64,000 nt of DNA from Coriobacteriaceae bacterium (GTDB taxonomy: Bacteria > Actinomycetota > Coriobacteriia > Coriobacteriales > Coriobacteriaceae). Positions 48,470-57,065 of this stretch are shown piece after piece. The first letter of the stretch is position 1. Each line of letters begins with the position of its first letter. The notes under the pieces were generated by a model. That model was given only the letters and a program-made list of their open reading frames with translations, searched no databases and was not told the origin of the DNA. The stretch covers positions 496,001 through 560,000 of the forward strand of contig CP107217.1 in the NCBI GenBank assembly GCA_025757745.1. The letters are read 5' to 3'. Both the position numbers and the translations under genes were made by a program.

Positions 48470-49513
48470 TTAAAAGCCGTAGCGGCGCGCAAATTCCTGG
48501 GCAAGCTGCGATACGTCTTCGCAAGCGCTGGCCCAGGGGGCAAAGTCGGGAGTATCCGAGATGATGCCGTCGGCCTCCCAAACTGCCTGATGCGAAAGGT
48601 CCCAGGGGTCGTGCGGTTCGGGCCGGCAGGGAAGATACGGCGTCTGATACATGGGGTTCAGCAAAAAGAACGCGCCGCCCTCGCAGCGGTTGGCAAACTC
48701 ACGCAGCGCGCGTGTCGCCGGGCGCATCTTGTTCGTTTTGAACAGCAAGATCGTGCGGGCGAGCAGGTACCAGGGGGAGTTCTCGAGGGTATCGGCCCCC
48801 ATCTGCTCCTCGAGCTGGTGGGCCAGGGCAAAAAAGCCGTCCTCGTCTTCTAGGCGAGCGAGGGCGAGTAGCACGGTGCCTGCAGCTCGGGTGGGATAGC
48901 CTTCCGCCTTAAGGACGCGGCGGGCGTAGTTGGCGGCAGCACGGTAGCGAGCGCTCGCCATGCACAGCTGCGAGATGGCCTCGAGCGTGTGGAGCCACCC
49001 GATAAGCGCCGGCTCGCTTACGGTGAGATCGGCCGCCGTCACGCCGTCTGCCAGCACCTTGTTGGCCCAGTAGTGCGGGGCCTCCATGTCGAACCCGGGC
49101 ACGCTTTGCTGCAGGTAATCGGTCGTGGTCGCCTCGAGTTTCATCAGGTCGCCCAGACAGGCGTCGACGGGCGTGTCCGCCAAAATGATGGCGAGCAGCT
49201 GGGCATCGACGGCCAGCGCGTCGACGCGGACGATCTTGAGCAGCTCATCGCGCGTATCGTCGAACAGGTGGTTGCGCGTCTGTTCAAACTCCTCGTCGCT
49301 GCCCATGTCCTCGATGCGATGGAGCTCGTCGAGCAGGTGGCGGTGGACGCCTGCATAGGACAGCAGTGCCTGGGCATGCTCGGTCTGCGCATACTTATGA
49401 GGGTTGACGCTCACGTCGTTATGGACAAGCTCGCGTGCTGCATCGGTGAGTTCGGGGTGCGACGCAAGGTAGGCGCGCTCCAGGTAGGCGGGGATGTAGA
49501 CGCTCGGATCCAT
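48470..49513 (-). CDS. TPR-like helical repeat protein (second of a pair)
   Basis: 347-residue all-helical, acidic cytoplasmic protein with no signal or membrane segment. Helix pairs such as ALIGWLHTLEAISQLCMASARYRAAANYARRVLKAEGYPTRAAGTVLLALARLED resemble tetratricopeptide units (described by position ~165-230). The C-terminal region has conserved-looking aromatic segments (NPMYQTPYLPCRPEPHDPWD). It starts at ATG 49513, overlapping the previous gene's stop (TAATG), so the two are translationally coupled. A similar plan to the upstream protein suggests an old duplication. Probably a scaffold; murT-gatD follows in the same direction. Confidence 0.7.
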   Translation of the reverse strand: MDPSVYIPAYLERAYLASHPELTDAARELVHNDVSVNPHKYAQTEHAQALLSYAGVHRHLLDELHRIEDMGSDEEFEQTRNHLFDDTRDELLKIVRVDALAVDAQLLAIILADTPVDACLGDLMKLEATTTDYLQQSVPGFDMEAPHYWANKVLADGVTAADLTVSEPALIGWLHTLEAISQLCMASARYRAAANYARRVLKAEGYPTRAAGTVLLALARLEDEDGFFALAHQLEEQMGADTLENSPWYLLARTILLFKTNKMRPATRALREFANRCEGGAFFLLNPMYQTPYLPCRPEPHDPWDLSHQAVWEADGIISDTPDFAPWASACEDVSQLAQEFARRYGF

Positions 49514-50589
49514 TAGAGGTCTCCTCCCTTAAACGGCAGGCCCTGCTCGGCCGCCCGCAGGATGCGCTCGTCAATCTGGGAACGCACGATATCGTTGGTG
49601 GCGACCCAGGCGGCAAAGCTGGCGTTGTCGGGGGCGCCCAAGCCCTCTTGCAGTACCGGCGTCGCCTCGGACAGCGCAAGGACAAGCTCGTCGGTGGAGC
49701 CCACGCCCACGTTGACGCGGGCATAGACGCCATCGGGAAACTCGGTTTGGAAATAGAGCGCCTCGGCTGCGTGTGGGCACGAGCGTGCAAGGATGCGCAA
49801 GTAGTGCTCGGCACCCTCGTAGTCCAGCTCGCGCCAGGCAGCGCTCATCAGCGCGATGAGCGTCCATGGGTCCAAGTCGCGCTCCGCGTCCTTGGGACGA
49901 CGGCGTAGCGGCGTGTTGGTGAGATAGGGGACGGAGTGGGCAGAGCGAAAGCGCTTGAGCTCCTCAGCGGGGTATTCGAGCTTCGCCATGGCGAGCATCG
50001 CGGTGTGACGGACGCCGGCCGGATCGTTGGGGGCAAAGTCGAGGCTGCAGTTTGCGGCTTCGAGCGACATGCGATAGCGGCCGCTAATGAGGGCGCGCGA
50101 CGCAAGGGCGGCAAGCCAGCGCAGGTAGGGGCGGCGCATAAGGTCGCCTGCGGCCTCACGCTCGTAGGGGTCCTGCGCCGAGGCGATCTTGAGTGCCAGG
50201 TCGTGCTCGACTTCATCGCGCTTGGATACCAGGTACTGTACGTACTCCTCGTTGGAGTTGGCGGTGAGGGCGGTCAGCATGCGCTGGGCATCCCAGTTGG
50301 TGGGGTCGAGCGCGGCTGCCTCGCGAAGCATGTTCTCGGCAGCGGCCTCTTCTTGCTCTGCCTGGGTATCGTCAGGGATAAAGGGAATGCGGTAGTCGAC
50401 AGCCTCGACCACCTTGGCAATGAGGTGCCCGGCGCGGTCGCGGTCGTGCACGATGAGCGGCGCGGGGTTGCGGGTGAATTGTTCCATCAGACGCTCTACG
50501 GCGGCACCGTCGGTGAGCGGGATATTGTCGCGGCGCAAGGCCTCAAGAACGAGGCGATGGCAATCCTCTTGAATGGGATCGAATGCCAT
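49513..50589 (-). CDS. TPR-like helical repeat protein (first of a pair)
   Basis: 358-residue cytoplasmic protein beginning MAFDPIQEDCHRLVLEALRR. ATG 50589 has GGAGGCCCC just upstream; the Met ten codons earlier has none. Helical repeats include AAENMLREAAALDPTNWDAQ and EGAEHYLRILARSCPHAAEALYF, typical TPR-like pairs. The conserved end (RSQIDERILRAAEQG) is not a known motif. Stop and next start overlap as TAATG. Likely first gene of a three-gene operon with the next TPR protein and murT-gatD. I do not recognise a named family. Confidence 0.7.
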   Translation of the reverse strand: MAFDPIQEDCHRLVLEALRRDNIPLTDGAAVERLMEQFTRNPAPLIVHDRDRAGHLIAKVVEAVDYRIPFIPDDTQAEQEEAAAENMLREAAALDPTNWDAQRMLTALTANSNEEYVQYLVSKRDEVEHDLALKIASAQDPYEREAAGDLMRRPYLRWLAALASRALISGRYRMSLEAANCSLDFAPNDPAGVRHTAMLAMAKLEYPAEELKRFRSAHSVPYLTNTPLRRRPKDAERDLDPWTLIALMSAAWRELDYEGAEHYLRILARSCPHAAEALYFQTEFPDGVYARVNVGVGSTDELVLALSEATPVLQEGLGAPDNASFAAWVATNDIVRSQIDERILRAAEQGLPFKGGDL

Positions 50590-51089
50590 GGGGCCTCCTT
50601 TGCTGCGGTTAGGGTTCAAATGTCTCTATATAAGGTTCTAGTTTACCCGCATGTGGCACACCGGGGGTGCCGCACTTGGACATGCACCTTTGCACCACGA
50701 AGACGGATGTCGCACAAATGTCGGCACCTTGGACGACTGAGTGGTATCACGATGCCGCAAACGGTCGATTTTTGGCGGCGAACGGGGCACATTTTGGAGG
50801 GCCACAGTCCTGCCCGGGATATGTGGTCAACCTTGATAAAACGTTTGCCCAGCTTGGGAGTATGAATGCCCCACAAGGGTCTTCAGGGATAGAAAAAACG
50901 TTTCATCATTGTCGGCTTTAGGTGAATAACTGACCAACCAGAACGGTAGAATAATGTTTGTCTGAGCGTTGAGACGTTTAGACATCGCGCATTGTCATCG
51001 CCGGCAACGCGCAAAACGGTCCTAACGGAGCCAATCGGGTGCTCCGTTATATACGCAAGTCTAAGAGGGGCTTGTTTAGGAGGCACAGT
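50590..51089. other. Intergenic region before the iron alcohol dehydrogenase
   Basis: 500 bases with no convincing gene. Seen: an imperfect stem GTGGCAC/GGTGCCGCAC near 50652-50676, and a perfect hairpin TAACGGAGC/GCTCCGTTA around 51016-51041 in the leader of the downstream gene. An AT-rich box TAGAATAATG is near 50947 and could be a -10. Divergent promoters for the TPR operon and the dehydrogenase must lie here. Confidence 0.4.
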
Positions 51090-52313
51090 ATGGGACGTTT
51101 TACCAATCCTCGCGATCTGTACTTTGGTGAGGGCGCTCGCCACGAGGTGAAGAACCTCAAGGGCAAGAAGGCCATCATCGTTTCTGGCGGCAGCTCTATG
51201 CGCCGCGGCGGGTTCCTGCAGGACGTTGAGGCCGACCTCAAAGAGGCCGGCATGGAGGTCAAGCTGTTCGAGGGCGTCGAGTCCGATCCGTCCATCGAGA
51301 CGGTCATGAAGGGCGCCGAGGCCATGCGCGAGTTCGAGCCCGACTGGATTATCGCCATCGGCGGCGGCTCGCCCATCGATGCCGCTAAGGCCATGTGGGT
51401 CTTCTACGAGTATCCCGAGGAGTCCTTCGATAACATCATCCAGCCGTTCAGCTTCCCCGAGCTGCGTCAGAAGGCTCACTTCTGCGCCATCTCCTCTACC
51501 TCCGGTACCGCTACCGAGGTCACTGCCTTCTCCGTCATTACCGACTACGCCAAGGGCATCAAGTACCCGCTGGCCGACTTCAACATCACCCCTGATGTCG
51601 CCATCGTCGACCCCGAGCTCACCTACACCATGCCCGCCAAGCTGTGCGCTCACACCGGCATGGACGCTCTGACCCACTGCATGGAGGCCTACGTTTCCAC
51701 CTGCGCCTCTATGTTCACCGACGCCAACGCTCTGCACGGCATCCGCGAGATCGTTGAGTGGCTGCCCAAGTCCTATGCTGGCGACCATGAGGCCCGTCAG
51801 CACATGCACGAGGCTCAGTGCATCGCCGGTATCGCCTTCTCCTCGGGCCTGCTCGGCATCGTTCACTCCATGGCTCACAAGACCGGTGCTGCCTTCGAGA
51901 ACGGCCACATCATCCACGGTGCTGCTAACGCCATGTACCTGGGCAAGGTCATCCAGTGGAACTCCAAGGATCCCCGTGCTGCCGAGCGTTATGCTTACGT
52001 GGCCAAGGAGATCCTGCACCTTCCCGGCGAGACCAACGAGGAGCTCATCGCCGCGCTCGTCCAGAAGATTCGCGACCTCAACGACCAGCTCAACATTCCG
52101 CAGTCCATCAAGGATTACGCGAATGGTGGCGTGAAGGTCGACGCCGAGAACCCGCAGATGGTCTCCGAGGAGGAGTTCCTCGCCAAGCTTCCCGAGATCG
52201 CCGCGAACGCCGAGACCGACGCCTGCACGCCCGAGAACCCGCGTGAGACCAAGGCTGCCGACTTCGAGAAGATTCTCAAGGCCTGCTACTACGACACCGA
52301 CATCGATTTCTAA
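51090..52313 (+). CDS. Iron-containing alcohol dehydrogenase
   Basis: 407-residue group III dehydrogenase, predicted to reduce aldehydes to alcohols with NAD(P)H. NAD-binding GGGSPIDAAKAMWVF; metal ligands in AHTGMDALTHCMEAY (Asp/His) and SMAHKTGAAFENGHIIHGAAN (two His). The closest styles are butanol dehydrogenase and the C-terminal half of AdhE; the aldehyde dehydrogenase half of AdhE is absent. ATG 51090 follows AGGAGG (51078-51083). It is followed by its own terminator and then two glycerol dehydrogenase-like genes, so it may serve fermentation of glycerol or ethanol. Abundant optimal codons suggest strong expression. Confidence 0.92.
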   Translation: MGRFTNPRDLYFGEGARHEVKNLKGKKAIIVSGGSSMRRGGFLQDVEADLKEAGMEVKLFEGVESDPSIETVMKGAEAMREFEPDWIIAIGGGSPIDAAKAMWVFYEYPEESFDNIIQPFSFPELRQKAHFCAISSTSGTATEVTAFSVITDYAKGIKYPLADFNITPDVAIVDPELTYTMPAKLCAHTGMDALTHCMEAYVSTCASMFTDANALHGIREIVEWLPKSYAGDHEARQHMHEAQCIAGIAFSSGLLGIVHSMAHKTGAAFENGHIIHGAANAMYLGKVIQWNSKDPRAAERYAYVAKEILHLPGETNEELIAALVQKIRDLNDQLNIPQSIKDYANGGVKVDAENPQMVSEEEFLAKLPEIAANAETDACTPENPRETKAADFEKILKACYYDTDIDF

Positions 52314-52335
52314 TCGACTCTTGTTATCGTAACGA

Positions 52336-52376
52336 GGGGCTCCGCACGTATCTGTACGGAGCCCCTTTCTTTTTTA
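52336..52376 (+). terminator. Terminator of the iron alcohol dehydrogenase
   Basis: GGGGCTCCG/CGGAGCCCC stem (52336-52365) followed by TTTCTTTTTT. Confidence 0.9.
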
Positions 52377-52396
52377 TTTTAGAGAATGGGATAGTT

Positions 52397-53497
52397 ATGG
52401 CTTCAATTTTCAATAGCCCCAGCAAGTACATCCAGGGCCCGGACGAGCTGGCCAAGCTCGGTTCCTATGTCGAGCCGCTCGGCGCTAAGGCCCTCGTCAT
52501 CGTGACGCCTTCGGGCAAGAAGCGCGTCGGTGCCAAGATTGAGGGCGGTTTTGCTGAGGCTAAGGCCGAGCTGCTGTTTGAGGACTTTAACGGCGAGTGC
52601 TCCAAGGGCGAGGTCGATCGCCTGGTTGCGCTCGCTCGCGACAACGGTTGCGACATCATCGTCGGCGTCGGTGGCGGCAAGATCCTCGACACCGCGAAGG
52701 CCGTCGCCTATTACCTGGAGTCCCCGGTTATCATTTGTCCCACCATTGCTTCGACCGATGCCCCGTGTTCGGCGCTTTCGGTGCTCTATACCGATGACGG
52801 TCAGTTCGACAAGTACCTCTTCCTGAAGGCAAACCCCAATATCGTCCTTATGGATACGACGGTTATCGCGGCGAGCCCGGTGCGCCTGACGGTTTCCGGT
52901 ATGGGCGATGCGCTCGCAACCTATTTCGAGGCTCAGGCGACGCACGATGCCGACGGCGGCACCTGCGCTGGCGGCAAGGGCGGCATGGCCGGCCTGGCGC
53001 TCGCCAAGCTCTGCTACGAGACGCTTATGGCCGATGGCGTCAAGGCCAAGGTCGCGCTGGAGAAGGGTGCGCTCACGCCTGCCGTCGAGCACATCATCGA
53101 GGCCAACACGCTGCTTTCGGGCATTGGCTTTGAGAGCTCGGGCCTTGCTGCTGCTCATGCCATCCACAATGGTCTGACGATGCTGCCCGAGTGCCACGGC
53201 ATGTATCACGGCGAGAAGGTCGCCTTTGGCACCATCGTCCAGCTGGTACTCGAGAATGCCCCGACCGAGAAGCTCGAGGAAGTCTTGGGCTTCTGCATTG
53301 AGCTGGGCCTGCCGGTCACGATGAAGGAACTTGGCGTTGCCGAGCTTACGCGCGAGCAGGCCATGATTGTTGCCGAGGCTGCCTGCGCGCCCGATGACAC
53401 CATGTGCAACATGCCGTTTGAGGTAACTCCCGAGATGGTCGCAAACGCCATCCTGGGTGCCGACGCGCTGGGCCACTACTATCTCATGGATGAGTAA
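52397..53497 (+). CDS. gldA: Glycerol dehydrogenase
   Basis: 366-residue zinc-dependent NAD enzyme oxidising glycerol to dihydroxyacetone (or the reverse). GVGGGKILDTAKAVAYY binds NAD. The three expected zinc ligands are present: Asp in SGMGDALATYF, His in GLAAAHAIHNGL and His in YHGEKVAFG. N-terminal SPSKYIQGPDEL is typical of GldA. The start at 52397 lies just past the previous terminator. Followed by a strong terminator of its own. Confidence 0.94.
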   Translation: MASIFNSPSKYIQGPDELAKLGSYVEPLGAKALVIVTPSGKKRVGAKIEGGFAEAKAELLFEDFNGECSKGEVDRLVALARDNGCDIIVGVGGGKILDTAKAVAYYLESPVIICPTIASTDAPCSALSVLYTDDGQFDKYLFLKANPNIVLMDTTVIAASPVRLTVSGMGDALATYFEAQATHDADGGTCAGGKGGMAGLALAKLCYETLMADGVKAKVALEKGALTPAVEHIIEANTLLSGIGFESSGLAAAHAIHNGLTMLPECHGMYHGEKVAFGTIVQLVLENAPTEKLEEVLGFCIELGLPVTMKELGVAELTREQAMIVAEAACAPDDTMCNMPFEVTPEMVANAILGADALGHYYLMDE

Positions 53498-53511
53498 ATC
53501 AAGCTAAGGAA

Positions 53512-53545
53512 GGGGCAAAGCCAGCAGATGGCTTTGCCCCTTTTT
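53512..53545 (+). terminator. Terminator of gldA
   Basis: Perfect stem GGGGCAAAGCCA/TGGCTTTGCCCC with five-base loop and TTTTT. Confidence 0.93.
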
Positions 53546-53550
53546 GCTAT

Positions 53551-53610
53551 GGTGCAAAGTGGCCTGTCTCCAATGCACAAGTTGGTGCAGGGGGCAGGTT
53601 ACTTTGTACC
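53551..53610. repeat. Imperfect 60-bp palindrome between gldA paralogues
   Basis: GGTGCAAAGTGGCCTGTCTCC (shown here by ends 53551-53571) pairs with 53591-53610, ending ACTTTGTACC; most positions match. The CTGTC word links it loosely to the GGGACAG-core repeats. Confidence 0.6.
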
Positions 53611-53641
53611 AATCGTTGTTTGATGAAGGGCGGATTCTCGT

Positions 53642-54709
53642 ATGGCGCTTCCCATGGTTTATGGCGGTCCCGGCCGGTATGTTCAGGGGCCGGGCGAACT
53701 TTCGCGTCAGGGCAGGTATTTGTCATGGTTGGGCTGCGCTGCTTATGTCTTGTTTGACCAGGGCACCGAGGATCGGCTGTGCAAGCAGATCGTCGATGGA
53801 TTTCTGGACGAAGATCTAAGTGAGCCGTTCTTTAAGATTTATGACGGTCCGTGTACGGAAGACGCCGTTGTCGAAATGGCTAAGGAAGCCCGGGCCGAGT
53901 ATTGCGACATGGTGGTGGGTATTGGCGGCGGCAAGATACTCGATATTGCCAAGGCCGTTGCGTTTTATGCCGAGATGCCGTTGTGCGTATGCCCCACGGC
54001 GGCTTCGATGGACGGTCCGTGCAGCGCGATTTCGGTGCTGTATCACGAGGATGGGTCGTTCGACCACTACCTGATGCTCGAGAAGAATCCAGACCTGGTC
54101 GTGGTCGATACCAACGTGGTCGCGGCAGCCCCACTGCGTATGACGGTCGCTGGCATGGGCGACGCACTGGCAACGTACTTCGAGGCGCGTTCGTGCGCCG
54201 CGGCGCACGGTACCAACGAGCACGGTGGCGAGCCGGGGCACTTGGCTCTGGTCGCGGCTCGCGCCTGCTACGACACGCTCATGGAGTGCGGCGTCGCTGC
54301 CAAGCGCGATCTCAAAAAAGGGCGTACATCGCCGGCGGTTGAGCGCCTGATCGAGTGCAATATTCTGCTTTCGGGTGTTGGCTTTGAGAGCGGTGGTTTG
54401 GCGCTGGCGCATGCCATCGCCAACGGTCTGACGATTCTGCCCGAGTGCAAGGCAATGCATGGCGAGGCCGTGGCATTTGGCCTGGTGGTGCAGCTGCGCC
54501 TGGAGCGTGCACCCGAGCTTGATCAGGTGCTCGAGTTTTGCCAGCGCGTTGGTCTGCCGACGACGCTCGAGGAGCTGGGCCTTGGCGAGATTTCCGATGC
54601 CGATCTGCAGAGTGTTGCAAATGCGGTCTTTAGAAATGAGCGTAATATGGCCAACGAGCAGGCCAAGGTGACAAAACAAAAGCTCGTGCAGCTCATGCGC
54701 GAGGCATAG
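53642..54709 (+). CDS. Glycerol dehydrogenase-like protein (second paralogue)
   Basis: 355-residue GldA-family enzyme. NAD motif GIGGGKILDIAKAVAFY; zinc ligands conserved as Asp in AGMGDALATYF, His in LALAHAIANGL and His in MHGEAVAFG. The N-terminus LPMVYGGPGRYVQGPGEL retains the family start, and a longer acidic N-terminal domain differs from the first copy. The C-terminus is shorter and basic (KVTKQKLVQLMREA). ATG 53642 has only a weak AAGGGCGG site. Codon use is less optimised than in gldA. Substrate may be another polyol. Confidence 0.88.
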   Translation: MALPMVYGGPGRYVQGPGELSRQGRYLSWLGCAAYVLFDQGTEDRLCKQIVDGFLDEDLSEPFFKIYDGPCTEDAVVEMAKEARAEYCDMVVGIGGGKILDIAKAVAFYAEMPLCVCPTAASMDGPCSAISVLYHEDGSFDHYLMLEKNPDLVVVDTNVVAAAPLRMTVAGMGDALATYFEARSCAAAHGTNEHGGEPGHLALVAARACYDTLMECGVAAKRDLKKGRTSPAVERLIECNILLSGVGFESGGLALAHAIANGLTILPECKAMHGEAVAFGLVVQLRLERAPELDQVLEFCQRVGLPTTLEELGLGEISDADLQSVANAVFRNERNMANEQAKVTKQKLVQLMREA

Positions 54710-54858
54710 CTTGCGCTTGATTGACCTTGTGCAATCGAGGCAGCGATAGGCTGTGGGTTATTTCCCTCAAGGTGCACCGCGTGTAATTTGCCCGAGGTGT
54801 GGGCCGATAGCGTATCATTATCTCTTGCTTGTTTGCACTGCTCAGGGAGGGGCCGCGC

Positions 54859-56112
54859 ATGGCGCAGGAACACGATCTGTTTGATGACATTATCGAGATC
54901 AGCAAGGGTTTCGACTTTCTTAAAAACCCGCTTGGCGGCGTGACCGATGCGCTCGATCCGTCGGCACCGCAGTGGAATCCTGCCGACTACAAGGAGCGTC
55001 CGCGCGGCAACACCATTCCGTGCCTGACCTGCAAAAACGAAAAGAGCGGCTGCACCGCGTGCATGGACGTGTGCCCGGTCAACGCTATCGAGGTCGAGGA
55101 AGACGCCATTGAGATCCTCGACTCCTGTCGCAAGTGTGGCCTGTGCGCCGCTGCCTGTCCGGCCGAGGCGATCATCTCGCCGCGCCTGGCGCCTAAAAAC
55201 CTGTATGACGATATCGTCTCTGCCGCTACGAGCCACGAGACCGCCTACGTCACCTGCACGCGCGCCCTCAAGCGTATGCCGCGCGAAAACGAGGTCGTCG
55301 TTGCCTGCGTGGGCGATATTACGGCCGAGACCTGGTTCTCGGTACTGGCGGACTATCCCAACGTGAGTGTGTACCTGCCACTGGGCGCGTGCGATAAATG
55401 CCGCAACACCGGTGGCGAGGATATTCTGGGCGAGGCCATCGCCACTGCCGAGGAGTGGGCCGGTACGGGCATGGGCCTGGAGGTCGACCCCAAGAGCCTC
55501 AAATGCCATAAGCGCCGCGAGTACGAGCGCAAGGAGTACATGGAAAAGATTGCCCGCACCACGGGCCTGACGGTGACCAAGCTCAATCCGGCGACGGCGG
55601 CACTGGCCTCGGTGACGCAAAAGCTCAAGGCCCATCGCCATCAGATTACCCAGCTGGAGCGCACGCTCAACACCATGTGCGGCACCACGACGACCAAACG
55701 TCGCCGTTCGCTCACGCACGGGCGGCAGCTGGTGCTCTCGACGCTGCAAAACCACCCCGAGCTTGCCCAGAACATGCAGGTGAGCACGCCGGAATGCGAT
55801 TTTGACAAGTGCACGTCGTGCGGCGAGTGCGTCAACGTGTGCCCCACGTTTGCCTGCGATTTGGTGGGAAGCGGTCGCTTTGCGCTGGAGTCCACGTATT
55901 GCTTGGGCTGCGGTGCCTGCGTCAAGGTGTGCCCCGAGCATGCGCTCAAGTTGGTTGAGCATGACGCGTCCAATCTGGTCGTCGTCGATCCCGAAGCCGA
56001 GGAAAAGGCTGCCCAGAAGGCCAAGGCTCACGAAGAAGCTGAGAAGGTCAAGGCCGAGGCAAAGGCCAAGCTGGACAAGATGCTCGACCAGGTGGAGAAG
56101 CTCGCGGACTAG
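54859..56112 (+). CDS. Multi-cluster ferredoxin-like protein (four 4Fe-4S motifs)
   Basis: 417-residue cytoplasmic iron-sulfur protein. The N-terminal pair of motifs includes CLTCKNEKSGCTACMDVCP (55-73) and CRKCGLCAAACP (90-101). A middle domain (~120-300) holds scattered Cys (VTCTRAL, GACDKCRNTG). The C-terminal pair is CDFDKCTSCGECVNVCP and CLGCGACVKVCP (~313-361). It ends in a Lys/Glu-rich coiled coil (~380-415). ATG 54859 follows AGGGAGGGG. The plan resembles electron-transfer subunits of oxidoreductase complexes, but no partner enzyme is adjacent. Function beyond electron transfer is unknown. Confidence 0.85.
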   Translation: MAQEHDLFDDIIEISKGFDFLKNPLGGVTDALDPSAPQWNPADYKERPRGNTIPCLTCKNEKSGCTACMDVCPVNAIEVEEDAIEILDSCRKCGLCAAACPAEAIISPRLAPKNLYDDIVSAATSHETAYVTCTRALKRMPRENEVVVACVGDITAETWFSVLADYPNVSVYLPLGACDKCRNTGGEDILGEAIATAEEWAGTGMGLEVDPKSLKCHKRREYERKEYMEKIARTTGLTVTKLNPATAALASVTQKLKAHRHQITQLERTLNTMCGTTTTKRRRSLTHGRQLVLSTLQNHPELAQNMQVSTPECDFDKCTSCGECVNVCPTFACDLVGSGRFALESTYCLGCGACVKVCPEHALKLVEHDASNLVVVDPEAEEKAAQKAKAHEEAEKVKAEAKAKLDKMLDQVEKLAD

Positions 56113-56131
56113 CTAAAAGAGCGTAAATGAT

Positions 56132-56167
56132 GGCCGGTGGGACAGGTACTGCCCCGCCGGCCAAAAA
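56132..56167 (+). terminator. Hairpin after the four-cluster ferredoxin gene
   Basis: GGCCGG(T)GGG/CCC(G)CCGGCC stem around ACAGGTACTG (56132-56162), then AAAAATAG. The core is again GGGACAGG. Confidence 0.6.
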
Positions 56168-56168
56168 T

Positions 56169-56235
56169 AGTTGCGGTGGAATAGTTCCTGTTTTGCCCTT
56201 AAGCTGGCCATTCTAGGAACTATTCCACCGCAACT
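56169..56235. repeat. Perfect 21-bp inverted repeat with 25-bp spacer
   Basis: Arms 56169-56189 (AGTTGCGGTGGAATAGTTCC plus one base) and 56215-56235 are exactly complementary. It lies between the ends of two convergent genes, directly after another hairpin. No T run follows. It is not a copy of the other families in this window. Confidence 0.85.
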
Positions 56236-56244
56236 AATAGATGG

Positions 56245-57000
56245 TTAGCTCATACTGCTCTGATGGGTCTCGCTGCCGTTATTGCGGCGGGTGACCGTTT
56301 CGTGGAGTAAAAAGAAGCTGGGAACCTGCTTTGTCTCGGTGTATTCCATAAGGATGCCGTCGGCGTTGTAGGTCTGTCCGCGTACAACGGCGAGTGCGTT
56401 AAAGTCGTCGAGATCGAGTACGCGTGTATCCTCGGGCGTGGGATGCTCAATCGTTACATCGCGTTTGCCCGTGGCAATCTTAATTCCAAGGCCTTCTTCG
56501 AGGTAACGATAAATCGATTCGTTGACAATCTCGGGTGTCAGCCCCGGTACCTGTGAGCTTAGGTAATAGGAGTCGTCGGAGCACACGGCTCGTCCGTCTG
56601 CATAACGGATGCGTTTGGCACGTGTGAGTTCACAGCCTTCGGGAAACCCGGTAATCTTGGAGAGCGCCTTGTTACAGACGAGGAGCTCAAAGACAGTGGT
56701 GACCGTTTTGAGCTCAAAGCCTCGGCTAGCTGCGATTTCCTTAAAGGTCTCGAGTCCGCCGCCGCCACGATTCGTCTCGTCACTGATGTTGCGAATGACG
56801 CGCATGCCTTTGCCTTGTTGGGGGAGCACGTAGCCATCTGCCGCAAGCATCGAGATGGCGCGACGGACCGTCATGCGCGAACAGCCAAACAGCTGCGTGA
56901 GTTCAGTCTCCGAAGGCAGATAACTCTGATAGGCGTATGTGCCGTCGTCAATCGACTGCTTCACGTTGTCATAAATAGTTTGGAAGATGGCTCGCGCCAT
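56245..57000 (-). CDS. GntR/HutC-type regulator with UTRA domain
   Basis: 251-residue repressor. The N-terminal winged helix (~1-70) has AYQSYLPSETELTQLFGCSRMTVRRAI and DGYVLPQQGKGMRVI. The UTRA effector domain covers ~90-240 and binds small ligands such as sugar phosphates. ATG 57000 follows AGGAG. It is transcribed away from the dehydrogenase and PTS genes but lies next to them. TreR-like operator palindromes occur at 58138 and 58288. Most likely controls the alpha-glucoside genes, with a phosphorylated disaccharide as inducer (inference). Confidence 0.9.
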   Translation of the reverse strand: MARAIFQTIYDNVKQSIDDGTYAYQSYLPSETELTQLFGCSRMTVRRAISMLAADGYVLPQQGKGMRVIRNISDETNRGGGGLETFKEIAASRGFELKTVTTVFELLVCNKALSKITGFPEGCELTRAKRIRYADGRAVCSDDSYYLSSQVPGLTPEIVNESIYRYLEEGLGIKIATGKRDVTIEHPTPEDTRVLDLDDFNALAVVRGQTYNADGILMEYTETKQVPSFFLLHETVTRRNNGSETHQSSMS

Positions 57001-57065
57001 GACGGTCTCCTAGAGCTGGGTGCGTGAACGACGGATGAGGGCCGTCCGCGCAGGTGTCAATCGAT

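Noticed and set aside
51090..52313. Bifunctional AdhE
   Set aside because: Only the alcohol dehydrogenase half is present; no aldehyde dehydrogenase domain or its catalytic Cys.
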